In this document: piece by piece, positions 56,090 through 64,000 of the stretch | How the letters are laid out: each line of letters opens with the position of its first letter | How positions within the stretch are numbered: position 1 is the first letter of the stretch | Assembly (NCBI GenBank): GCA_030847615.1 | Contig: JAUMIR010000005.1 | Span: forward strand, 107,847,116 to 107,911,115 | Source: Gambelia wislizenii | Lineage: Eukaryota > Chordata > Lepidosauria > Squamata > Crotaphytidae | Direction of reading: 5' to 3' | Length of the DNA: 64,000 nt | The notes under the pieces: generated by a model | What the model saw: the letters and a program-made list of their open reading frames with translations, nothing else | What the model was told of the DNA's origin: nothing | The model's database searches: none | Program-made: the position numbers and the translations under genes

Positions 56090-56430
56090 CACTTACAAAA
56101 GAATTCCACCCAGGGCCAAGAGGATTCCCAGCAGATAATGGCCCATCAACCAACCATTAGCCCAACCAGACATTAGCCTTGCATTTCTATACCCAGAAAC
56201 TAAGCATTCAATTACACAAATTTACATATACTCCCCAACAAGGGTTCACAGCATATAAACTCCACACACACACCTACCCAAACATTCTCTGAAGATGCCA
56301 GCCACAGATGCAGGCAAAACGTCAGAAAGAAACTATTCCAGAACATGGCCTTATAGCCTGGAAGAAAACCAAGGAAAATATATGGATGCCAGCTGTGAAA
56401 GCCTTTGACGTCACACTTCCTGTGGTTTCA
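56090..56430 (+). mobile_element. Penelope-type element tail (terminal region)
   Basis: The block GAATTCCACCCAGGGCCAAG ... ACAAGGGTTCACAGCATATA ... TCTGAAGATGCCAGCCACAG ... GAACATGGCCTTATAGCC ... GTGAAAGCCTTTGACG is a widespread squamate repeat. I associate it with Penelope-like retroelement ends because it contains a minimal hammerhead motif. No Penelope RT or GIY-YIG domain is readable here. Confidence 0.45.
56285..56327 (+). ncRNA. minimal hammerhead ribozyme motif, dimer type, G12 mutated
   Basis: Stem I TTCT (56,285-56,288) pairs with AGAA (56,324-56,327). The core CTGAAGA is at 56,289-56,295. Stem II GCC-A-GC pairs with GC-A-GGC (56,297-56,302 with 56,310-56,315), with one A/A mismatch and a 7-base loop. 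The second core segment is AAAA at 56,316-56,319, where GAAA is expected. Stem III is only the self-complementary ACGT (56,319-56,322), with the predicted cleavage after C56,323. Such loopless stem III forms act as dimers. The lost G is the general base, so this copy is probably inactive. Confidence 0.5.
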
Positions 56431-56854
56431 GTATTGCATAGAATTTTATGATACATTAAAGTGCAGATATAAAATGTTATGTTTTGCAGAGCCAGACCTG
56501 TCATGAAGTTTGTATGGTGAAGTGAACTTCTTCAGGCAGCACAGTGAGAGGGAAATGAAGATAGAAATTGCATTCTGAATCATGACTTGTTCACTTAATT
56601 CATGATGATATGAATAATGAAATCTTGGGATAATGGGCAGGCAGAGGAGGCAGATCTGGGGCCTGCTCCAGGAAGCCAAATGTCTTGGGTTCACACTGAT
56701 TTAGGGACACTGGCCAGTCCTCTTGGGCCTCAATATTGTCGTGACTGAACTGGGAGAATGACTTAGATCCTACGAAATATCCTCCTGTCAAGTGAGTTGG
56801 TTATATGACCATTTTTAATGTGAAAATGCCACTTACTTCCATTTCAATTCAGAG
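56431..56854. other. no recognisable gene
   Basis: AT-rich spacer without readable features. Confidence 0.5.
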
Positions 56855-58130
56855 CCGAGCAGTTTACATGATTTTGGCTGTTCCAATAAATCCCAATAAA
56901 GTAGTGATCTTGCAGTTCACATGGGGGGTGGCCTCTGTGACTGAAAGTCACGGAGGCCTATCTCTAGCATGGGGCAGATAAGGCAGCACTAGCAGAGAGG
57001 TCTGGGGGCCCCTTCAGCTAGGGAATGGGGAATGGGGGGGCACAGGGAGGAAGAGGCTTCAGTGGTGGACAGGTAGGCAATGGGGCTCATAGGCCCACCT
57101 GTCCACCACTCTAGTCTCTTCCTCCGTGCACCCCCCTCTCTTCCCTGTTCACTGGCTTCTGGGGCAAACAGGGAAGAGAGGGGGTGCATGGAGGAAGAGG
57201 CTTCAGCAGCGGACAGGCGGGCCTATGAGTCCCATTGCCTGCCTGTCCACTGCTGCAGCCTCTTCTTCTGTGTGCCCCCTCTCTTCCCCATTTGCTGGCT
57301 GCTGGGCCGAACGAGGAAGAGGGGACACATGGAGGAAGAGGCTTCAGCGGCAGACAGGCAGACGATGGGATTGTCAGTCCCATTGCCCACCTGTCTACTG
57401 CTAAAGCCTCTTCCTCCATGCTCCCCTTCTTCCCGTTCACTGGCTGCTGGGCCGAACGGGGAAGGGGAGCATGGAGATAGCGGCTGCAGTGGCACCCGTG
57501 TCAGCCCATGGCAGCCCCTACTGCCCTGTGCATGTCCCAGACTTCTCTCATGCTATGCACGGCAGTATGGCTGCCAAGGTCCAGCACAGTTGCAGGGCAG
57601 AAAGGGAGGCAGTGACAGAGAGGTCTGGGACGTGTGCAGGCAGTACAGGCTGCCGAGGGCAAGGACTGGCACATGGTGGTACGGACTGCTGCAGCCAACA
57701 GCTCGGCCACCCATCAGTCAGTCACGGAGGCCGAGCCAGCCAGGCAGCAACAGGAAAAGTTGGGCTGCTCTGGCCACTGGGGACGGGGAGAATGCTTGGC
57801 CCAGTCTGTCATTAAAAAAATGATGGATCCTGCCTTCCTTGCAAGCCCACCCCCTTTGAGTTCCGTCCAATGACAACACAGCTCTGCTGTGAGCCCCTAT
57901 TTTGAAAAAGTTGTGTCTAGATCACTCAGCCAGTACTGCACAACCTTCCAAAACTTTTTTCAAAAGTTGGGAAAAACAGCAAAAACTGTAACCGCATGAC
58001 TTATGGGATTTTTTGCCCCCCTCCTTCTGAATACGGTGACTTTGACCAGAAAGTAGTGTTAACTATTAGGTATCTGGGTGAATACTTGTATTTTATTTAT
58101 TTATTTATTTATTGCCATGTAAACACCCCC
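56855..58130. mobile_element. TIR element, copy B2, with palindromic tandem core
   Basis: The right end, CATGTAAACACCCCC, and the preceding CCTCCTTCTGAATACGGTGACTTTGA block match copies B1 and B3. The left end is decayed (GCCGAGCAGTTTACATG near 56,854). The centre is a GC-rich tandem palindromic array (57,010-57,480). A (TTTA)n tract precedes the right end. No clear target duplication. Confidence 0.5.
57010..57480. repeat. tandem array of palindromic ~144-bp units
   Basis: The marker GGCTnCTGGGsC recurs at 57,154, 57,297 and 57,442, a spacing of 143-145 bases. Each unit is itself an inverted repeat (GAAGAGGCTTCAGC and its complement GCTGAAGCCTCTTC; ACAGGCAGGC and GCCTGCCTGT). This explains the long GC-rich open frames on both strands here, including a 247-codon one, which carry a repeated MEEEASAADR peptide and are not genes. 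Confidence 0.7.
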
Positions 58131-59012
58131 AAGGATTATTAGTGGTGAGAAATATCTCTTTCTGGTGAGCTTTCCTGTTGTTACAATTTTATCTTTGAGA
58201 ATTCTGGGTTTGCATTTCTGAGGGACACCAGGATTGATCAGGATAGTTTGAAAACCACTGTGTTGCCATGCCTTGTATCCCCTCCCTCCAATATCTTATA
58301 ATTTGGCAATATTGTGCATTTCACAAGGTCTAGGTAGACCAAGGCAGATCAAAAGTGGGTTCAAGTGAAGGTCACCCAAGACCTAACAAAGATGTCCTGG
58401 ACATTCCCAACAGACATGCCCAAGATATGATTAAGTGCAGCCTCTTAGTAGCAGAGTCATCAAGGTGGGAAGTGCTAATCCCCTCTTAGACACTCTTGAC
58501 AGTGAGTCATACACCAAAACAAACAGTGACTGGAGCCCCCATTATCCACAAAATTACTTTCCTCACATCTACCCTCTCCCACAATAAGGAGATTGCCATA
58601 TACCCATCAACTCTAATATCTCAACCATTAGCACCAATTAACAAAGTCATGGTTTCCTTTGTTTAACTGTGAGAAATCCATCCAAGCATTGTTTTAAACT
58701 CAAACATGCCTTCAAGATATAAAAATAGGTATAAATATTAGCCCCCAGACAATAGCTAAGTGTGTGAACTTATACTGACATTGTCACTCTGTTGGATTGC
58801 TGTGTCACTCTCAGATTCACATCTGACTCTTCTTTGCTAGATGAGTCTCTGCTCTTCAGGACTGGTTAGTATTACCCATACTTCCCTGAATCAATTCCCT
58901 TATCCAAATCCTTTTGCCTTAACCCTTGGTTAGCCTTGTTTGGTTTGTGTGAGTGCATGTGTGAATGCTCCTGTGATTATTTTCCAATAAAAACCATTTT
59001 ATTTTACTTTAA
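58131..59012 (+). other. no gene; possible solo LTR near 58.26-59.01 kb
   Basis: A TATA-like ATAAAAATAGG at about 58,719 and CCAATAAAAACC at 58,984-58,995 are spaced as in an LTR, with Pro/Thr-poor, AT-rich sequence between. The boundaries are not defined and no partner LTR is visible. Confidence 0.3.
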
Positions 59013-59017
59013 CTCAG

Positions 59018-60016
59018 GGGCCAGTTATACGGCAGAATAAAGTGCGCGAAATTCTGGATTTCTGTACTTTTGCACCAGCGGTGCATAGTTCACATGATTT
59101 ATTGCTAAATTGGAATATCCAGTGAGTTTCACCTTTCTAAGTTTACACAACAGACAAAGGTGGGGGGGCATGGCCTCCAGATAACTACCATTAAAGCCAG
59201 AAAGGAGCCAGGGAGGAAGCAAGGAGGGGGGCAGTGTGAGGGGGAAAGAGACTGTAAGTTCATAGCTTCGTCTGTATATAAAGCAAAAAATAAGGAAGGA
59301 GACCATGAAGGAGGAGAGAAATAATGATAAAGGAGGAAAGGAAAGCAGCCGAGATTCCTGCTAGCTGAGCAGACTGCTTCTCTCTCTCTCTCTCTCTTGC
59401 ACACACACACACACACACACATACACATGAACAACGCAGCTGAGATTCTGTTCGCTCTGCAATCCCTGACAGCTGAGCAGACTGCTTCTCTCTTTCTTTC
59501 TCCCTCTCTCATGTTGGCGTGTGTGCGTGCGTGCACGCACACACACACACACACACACACAAATGATCCAGCGACCCCCTCCCTCTCTCTCATACACAGA
59601 GAGAAAGAGAGAGGGAGGGAGAGGGAGAGGGAGAGGGAGAGGGAGAGAGGAACAGTAATTATGCTAGAAGGCAAGCCAGTTGGTTGGATCTTTTCAAGCC
59701 TCATCTCTTGCAAGTCCACCCCCCCTCCTTTTTGGTCAATTCAACCAATCACAGATAAGCATTGCTGTGCCAATTTTGAAAAGACTGCTGACAGGTCCCA
59801 CTGCCGTAAGCGAAATGGTTGTTCACAGAGTCGATAGTGCGCTAACTTGCACTACTTTTCCCAAAAGACGGGGAAAATAGCGAAAGCTGATACTCTGTGA
59901 CTTATGGGGGTTTTTTTTCCCCTCCTTCTGAATATGGTGACTTTGATCTGAAAGATGTGGGAACTATTCGGACTCTGAGAATTCTTAGAGGATTTATTTT
60001 TCCGTGTAAATGGCCC
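59018..60016. mobile_element. TIR element, copy B3, microsatellite-rich core
   Basis: The left end GGGCCAGTTATACGG and right end (complement of GGGGCCATTTACACGG) are inverted. The left flank is CTCAG and the right flank CTATG, weak as a duplication. The right third aligns with B2 (CTTGCAAGTCCACCCCCCCT, CTTCTGAATATGGTGACTTT). The core has (CT)n, (CA)n, CGTG-rich and (GAGGGA)n tracts (59,380-59,650) and a duplicated CTGAGCAGACTGCTTCTCTC block. Confidence 0.65.
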
Positions 60017-60336
60017 CTATGAGTCTTGGCAGTTAGTACCAGTATACACACGAGTTAAGATCTCGCAAGTTCCCCACCTCTCGCAGCCATACCTTTGAGC
60101 TAATTATAATTTCCCCAATGTAATATCATAATTTTGGTGTCACAAGTGCATCTCCATGGACCGCCAGCAATTCAGGAAACAACTGTAATATAAGATGAGG
60201 CAAAAACTTATAATACAATAATAAGGTGAAATTCCTATCATCCTTTGACCAGTTTTTAGCTCATAAAGAAACAATAAGAATTTCTGGCCAAGACCATGTC
60301 TGTTTTAAATATTACACAACTCGAAGGTCACTTTCC
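60017..60336. other. no recognisable gene
   Basis: AT-rich spacer between the B3 element and the Sauria SINE. No features seen. Confidence 0.5.
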
Positions 60337-60545
60337 ATTGTTGTTGTTGTTGTTGTGGTGGTGTTCCTTCATGTTCTTTCCAATTTATGGTGACCCTAAG
60401 GTTAACTTTTCACAGGGTTTTCTGAGGGCTGGAGTGTGTGAATTTCCCATGGTCATCCAGTGGGTTTTCATGACTGAATGGGGATTCAAACCATGGTCTT
60501 CAGAGTCCTAGTACAACACTGAAACCACTATGTCACACTGGCTAC
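60337..60545 (-). mobile_element. Sauria SINE (tRNA-derived), near complete
   Basis: On the minus strand: a tRNA-like head with box A (GTGACATAGTGGTTTCAG), box B (GGTTTGAATCC), the central ACCCACTGGATGACCATGGG, and a BovB-like tail GGGTCACCATAAATTGG ending in (CAA)n. This head-plus-BovB-tail structure is the squamate-specific Sauria SINE. It depends on BovB for mobilisation. Confidence 0.85.
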
Positions 60546-61698
60546 TCCCCGCCCCCCACTAAAAAAAGAATTAGTAGACTGAGAGAGGATGAGCAGAGTT
60601 GATACTTTTAGAAAATGAAATGGGTTGCATAAGATTGTTTTCATTAGAATGCGGTGAGTACTATAACACTGTTGGACATTCTGCTCCTAAGTTGTATCAT
60701 TAAATCTGAAATGGAAAGGATGGACTATTTTTTTTTCTTCATAAGCATGTATCCAAGCATGAAATAGATCTTGAGAATTCCACCAGATCTATTAGTGGTG
60801 TGCCTTTTGCTTTTTCCATTTGCTTTTTCTATTTTCTTATATCTCTTCTTCTGTTTTCTATGTAAAAATGGGAACGTTTAGCTCTCCAGGACTTTTGGAG
60901 ACCACTGGGATCCTTAGGCCAAATAACAGAGCACAAATAAACCCATTTAGTTTAAATAACTCTGCAGTGCTGCACATATAAACACACATGTACATGCACA
61001 CACCCCTACTGTTCTAAGCTCCAGAGTAGTTAGCATTGTAAAATGTCTCCAGATTTGTTTAAAGATCACTGTGGAAATGAGGAGCGTATTAATTGTCTTT
61101 ATTGGGAGATGACTGACACCATCTTTTGTTTTTGTTGGTTTTTTGTTTGTTTGTTTGAAAAGAAACCCCAATACCTTGTCGTTTTCTTTTTAGTTCACAA
61201 TGAATTGTAAAATTTGACTTGAAATTAGGGATTTATAAAATATTCTTGAGTTCCTATTTTTAAATATTAGATTACAGAATATTCTTTGTTTTCTGTTTTT
61301 GTATGTACTGATTTCAGCTCTGTAGAAAGAAATATTTCTGTCATCTCTCACCAGCACTAAAAGGAAGATATTGTCCTTTCCTTCAGTTACCTGTGGGCTG
61401 CATTTGACAGAGTCAGATATGTGCAAGAAAAGTCTAATGCAGGTAGAATGGGCATATCTAGGCAGACTAGGTTGTTCAGGGGAAGTGCACCAAGCTTGAC
61501 AGACTGAAATTTGTCTACATGAGCTGTTTATCCCATCTTGCCCCCAACTTGGAGCCCTGCAGTCCAAATGACACAGAGCTTTTGCCTCAGTTTGCCCCCA
61601 AGCAGTCCTGAAGACACCCAGGGCAATGATGTGGGTAAAGCTCTTTACACCCTTTATTAAAATTCCCTGGGAAAACCCACTTCATATGGGAAAATCCA
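60546..61698. other. no recognisable gene
   Basis: AT-rich intergenic sequence. A TTGTTTGTTTGTTTG tract lies near 61,144. Nothing else recognised. Confidence 0.5.
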
Positions 61699-61977
61699 GA
61701 TCAGGCCCTGTGGAAACACAGGAGTCCATACCAACACACTGGCCTGTATCTACAGCCACCACTGCTGCTGGTGTCTCTTTCAAGCCAGGAAGGAGGCCTT
61801 CAACATGTGATCAAGGCTGGTCACACACAGGGGGTCTTGATCACATGTTGAGTGCCTCTTTCCTGGCTTCAGAGAGACACCAGCAACAGCAGGGGTGGCC
61901 GTTGCAGATACAGGCTGGCGTGCAGGTATGAACTGTGTCCTATTTTATGTAGGGAATGAGGGGAGTCAGGCCTGATC
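61699..61977. mobile_element. foldback element, arms ~117-142 bases, 20-base loop
   Basis: The left arm 61,699-61,815 and right arm 61,836-61,977 are inverted copies. They share GATCAGGCC outer ends, GGCCTGTATCT / AGATACAGGC, GCTGGTGTCTCT / AGAGACACCAGC, and a perfect 15-bp CAACATGTGATCAAG at the base of the loop. Non-coding. The RNA would form a long, imperfect hairpin. Confidence 0.7.
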
Positions 61978-62159
61978 TGGGGCCAGAATACACTGGCAGG
62001 GAGCTGGCATATTCTAGCAGGTCGAGACAAGCCCTAAATAAACCCAGAAGTCATGGATTATTGAAAGGGGACCATGGATAAATCTAAATGAGCCTTGCTG
62101 GCTTGAATTTTTCCTTCTAGAAGAACAGGGTGATGAAACAAGCACAAAGAAGACAAGGG

Positions 62160-62470
62160 GAATTTTATATTTATTTACTGTATTTATTTAGGTATTTATA
62201 CCCCGTTCTTCAGCCACAAAGCTTCTCAGAGCAGCTTACAAGTTGTTAAGCAATTGCATTTTACACATCTACACTACATTATAGCATGCTAGGCACTAAG
62301 TGGTTTCCAATGTGTTTTAGCTAATTGCCCCCACAAGCTGGGTACTCATTTTACTGACCTATGAAAGGATGGAAGGCTGAGTGAACCTTGGAGCCCTTGG
62401 GATCTAACTTGCAACATTGTGGCTGCAGTGCAGGCATTTAACCACTGCGCCACCCGGGCTCCCTGGTTGG
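62160..62470 (-). mobile_element. MIR-like squamate tRNA-derived SINE, near full length
   Basis: On the minus strand the head reads GGGTGGCGCAGTGGTTAAAT (box A), with a weak box B near 62,400. A CORE-like CTTCCATCCTTTCATAGGTC and AGTAAAATGAGTACCCAGCT follow. The 3' tail, AAGCTGCTCTGAGAAG ... GGGGTATAAATACC with (TAAA)n, is shared with the LINE tails at 10.4 and 17.7 kb. Confidence 0.75.
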
Positions 62471-63613
62471 TAAGACTTCTTTTGCCTTCCTCTCCATGTT
62501 TGTATCTGTGACAACTATATGTTGTAAAGTTCATCATACTCATAGTCATATATGGAGAGCTATATAGAGATGAGCGTAGGGAATGACAATGCTGGGTTGC
62601 AGATGGGGTAGTGATAATGGTTGATCCTTGGCTGCAACACTTTGACTTGTCTTTAAATAAATAAATATATACAACCAAGGAATGATATTTCAACAGTGTG
62701 CTAAATTCTGCCAAAACTCTATGTAGGCAGTCGTAATGATGTATAGTATGGTCAGCTCCGCCATGTCTGAAGATGCTCACTGAACAGTTAAATTACCTAT
62801 CTGTTTTTGTAGACCCAAATGTTTGCAAGGCTGGAGAGATGGAAGATCTCTGAGGGGTTCATCCTCTGACTCAGAGATGGATACTAAAACTATATTCACT
62901 GGTCAAGGATGTGCATGTGTGTTAAGATATGTTTGAGTGTCTTTCCTCTCAGAGAGCAGCCATTTTCATCCTGCATACTGAAAATCCTGAGGGCTGGGAG
63001 GCACGACATATGCAGATAAAGGGGGGTGTCTTTTTTTAAAAAAAAACAAAACAAAACACAATACAGCTATTTGGCTTCATTGTTTTCCAGCCATTTCCCA
63101 CTTTAATACTCTTTCCTTCTCCTTCCTTAATTAGCATATAGGTAATCCTAGCCAATCAGGAATTTTAGAGTGTCACAGTATATCCAATAATAATCCATCA
63201 GTATACCCAATAATAATCCATCAAGATTACTAAAAGTAGTGCAACCTAGATTAGTTACAGAGGTATTTTACCCAAGGAGGAATCACACAATGAATAGAGA
63301 TGATGTCAGGGTGCTTAAATACCAATATTTGATGGTGCCACTACGGGTCAATATGAAGTCAATTAAAAACAAGAGCAAGGGTGGGCAATGAAAATGAACA
63401 ACAACAACAACAACAACAACAGGCAAGGTATGACAAAATCATACAAAAAAGAAATGTTTTTTGACTTTGGCAAATGCATATGAAAAAATGTGAATAGTTT
63501 ATCCCTATTCAATAGTCATCTCCATGCAAAATTATTTTAATCCAAGAACTATGGTATACATATAATACATATAATACATATACATATAATATTAGATTTA
63601 TAATTTTGCAATG
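62471..63613. other. no gene; simple repeats
   Basis: Contains a tandem pair of about 22-base units (TATCCAATAATAATCCATCA, 63,180-63,222) and (CAA)n at about 63,396-63,421. A 144-codon minus-strand frame (62,346-62,780) overlaps the SINE and has no family resemblance. Confidence 0.5.
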
Positions 63614-63618
63614 CTGAG

Positions 63619-64000
63619 GGGGTTGTTTACACGGGAAAATATTCCTCTAAATATCCCACTAAGATAGCTCATAGTTCCCACGGATCGCAGCACAGCATCG
63701 CCTCATTCAGAAGGGGGGAAGGTAAAACCCCCAAATACAGCGTGCCAGGGGATGTCGCTATTTTTGCCGGTATATTTGCAATGTAGTGCATTATTGACAG
63801 TGTGAACTAGCATTCCGCTAAGGTTTAAAGCACAGCTGCATTGTGATTGGTTGATGATGCAGGGGTGGACTTAAAAGAGGGGCAGGGAGGGAGGCAAAGA
63901 CAGTAGCCATTAGAGAGGAAACTTGCAAAAATCGTGTCTGCTATTTTGCAAGCCAGTTTGCAAACAAAAAGGATTCCCAACAATTTTCATCCAGGGAGCA
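63619..64000. mobile_element. TIR element, copy B4, cut by the window end
   Basis: The left end GGGGTTGTTTACACGGG is preceded by CTGAG (63,614-63,618). The 380 bases visible are an inverted, highly similar copy of 51.83-52.22 kb (GCTCATAGTTCCCACGGATC, GCATCGCCTCATTCAGAAGG). The other end lies beyond the window. Confidence 0.7.

Noticed and set aside
57080..57823. 247-codon open frame with repeated MEEEASAADR peptide
   Set aside because: It is a by-product of the palindromic tandem array. Comparable frames are open on the opposite strand.
59129..59719. 196-codon minus-strand open frame
   Set aside because: Mostly translated microsatellite (Ser/Leu and Cys/Val runs) inside a TIR element.
62390..62470. 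tRNA gene on the minus strand
   Set aside because: Box A is good but there is no cloverleaf, box B is weak and SINE sequence follows.
1..64000. Protein-coding host exons
   Set aside because: All convincing coding similarity is to transposable elements. The remaining frames are short, motif-free and without splice-site support.
1..64000. CRISPR arrays, operons, bacterial promoters, riboswitches
   Set aside because: Vertebrate repeat-rich DNA. No spaced identical direct repeats or bacterial-type gene layout.

Overview
This is vertebrate, almost certainly squamate (lizard-type) genomic DNA made up of stacked transposable elements. I found no exon of a host gene. The lineage call rests on a Sauria-type tRNA SINE (60.34-60.55 kb, minus), a 5S-rRNA-derived SINE with a BovB-like tail (52.68-53.76 kb), RTE-BovB LINE pieces (5.1 kb and 45.3-47.5 kb), a CR1 LINE, a MIR-like squamate tRNA SINE (62.2-62.5 kb), and a mix of DIRS/Ngaro, copia and chromovirus retrotransposons. 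The species cannot be named from sequence alone.

Layout. 0-6.9 kb: LTR-like repeat debris, two TIR/foldback elements, a BovB 3' end and a clean 307-bp hAT element with an 8-bp target duplication. 6.9-12.8 kb: a decayed Ngaro-type tyrosine-recombinase retrotransposon (Ngaro-1), with a CCAAT-rich 5' region, gag, RT, RNase H and recombinase. 12.8-17.4 kb: mostly unrecognised, with one TIR element. 17.4-22.8 kb: LINE fragments, then a second, very decayed Ngaro copy (Ngaro-2) split by a CR1. Ngaro-2 is the only copy with an SGNH-hydrolase region. 23.96-29.24 kb: the best-preserved Ngaro copy (Ngaro-3), with a CCAAT/GC-box/TATA promoter. 29.6-38.1 kb: a minus-strand LINE end, TIR elements, a copia 5' end and a repeat family built on an S-shaped TTTTCTGCACA motif.

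38,127-43,362 holds a complete-length Ty3/gypsy chromovirus on the minus strand. It has 364-bp LTRs differing at 6 positions, a GTGGT target duplication, open gag and PR-RT-RNaseH frames joined through a canonical -1 slippery heptamer, and a broken integrase with a C-terminal chromodomain. Its primer-binding site looks like the self-priming type.

45-64 kb: a minus-strand BovB, foldback elements, at least three members of one TIR family with 5-bp CTNAG-like duplications, a nested SINE / solo LTR / foldback locus, a Penelope-type tail carrying a minimal hammerhead-ribozyme motif (56.29 kb), and two SINEs. The elements do not form a pathway. What the window shows is the order of insertions and several RNA-level signals: frameshift, self-primer, ribozyme and hairpins.
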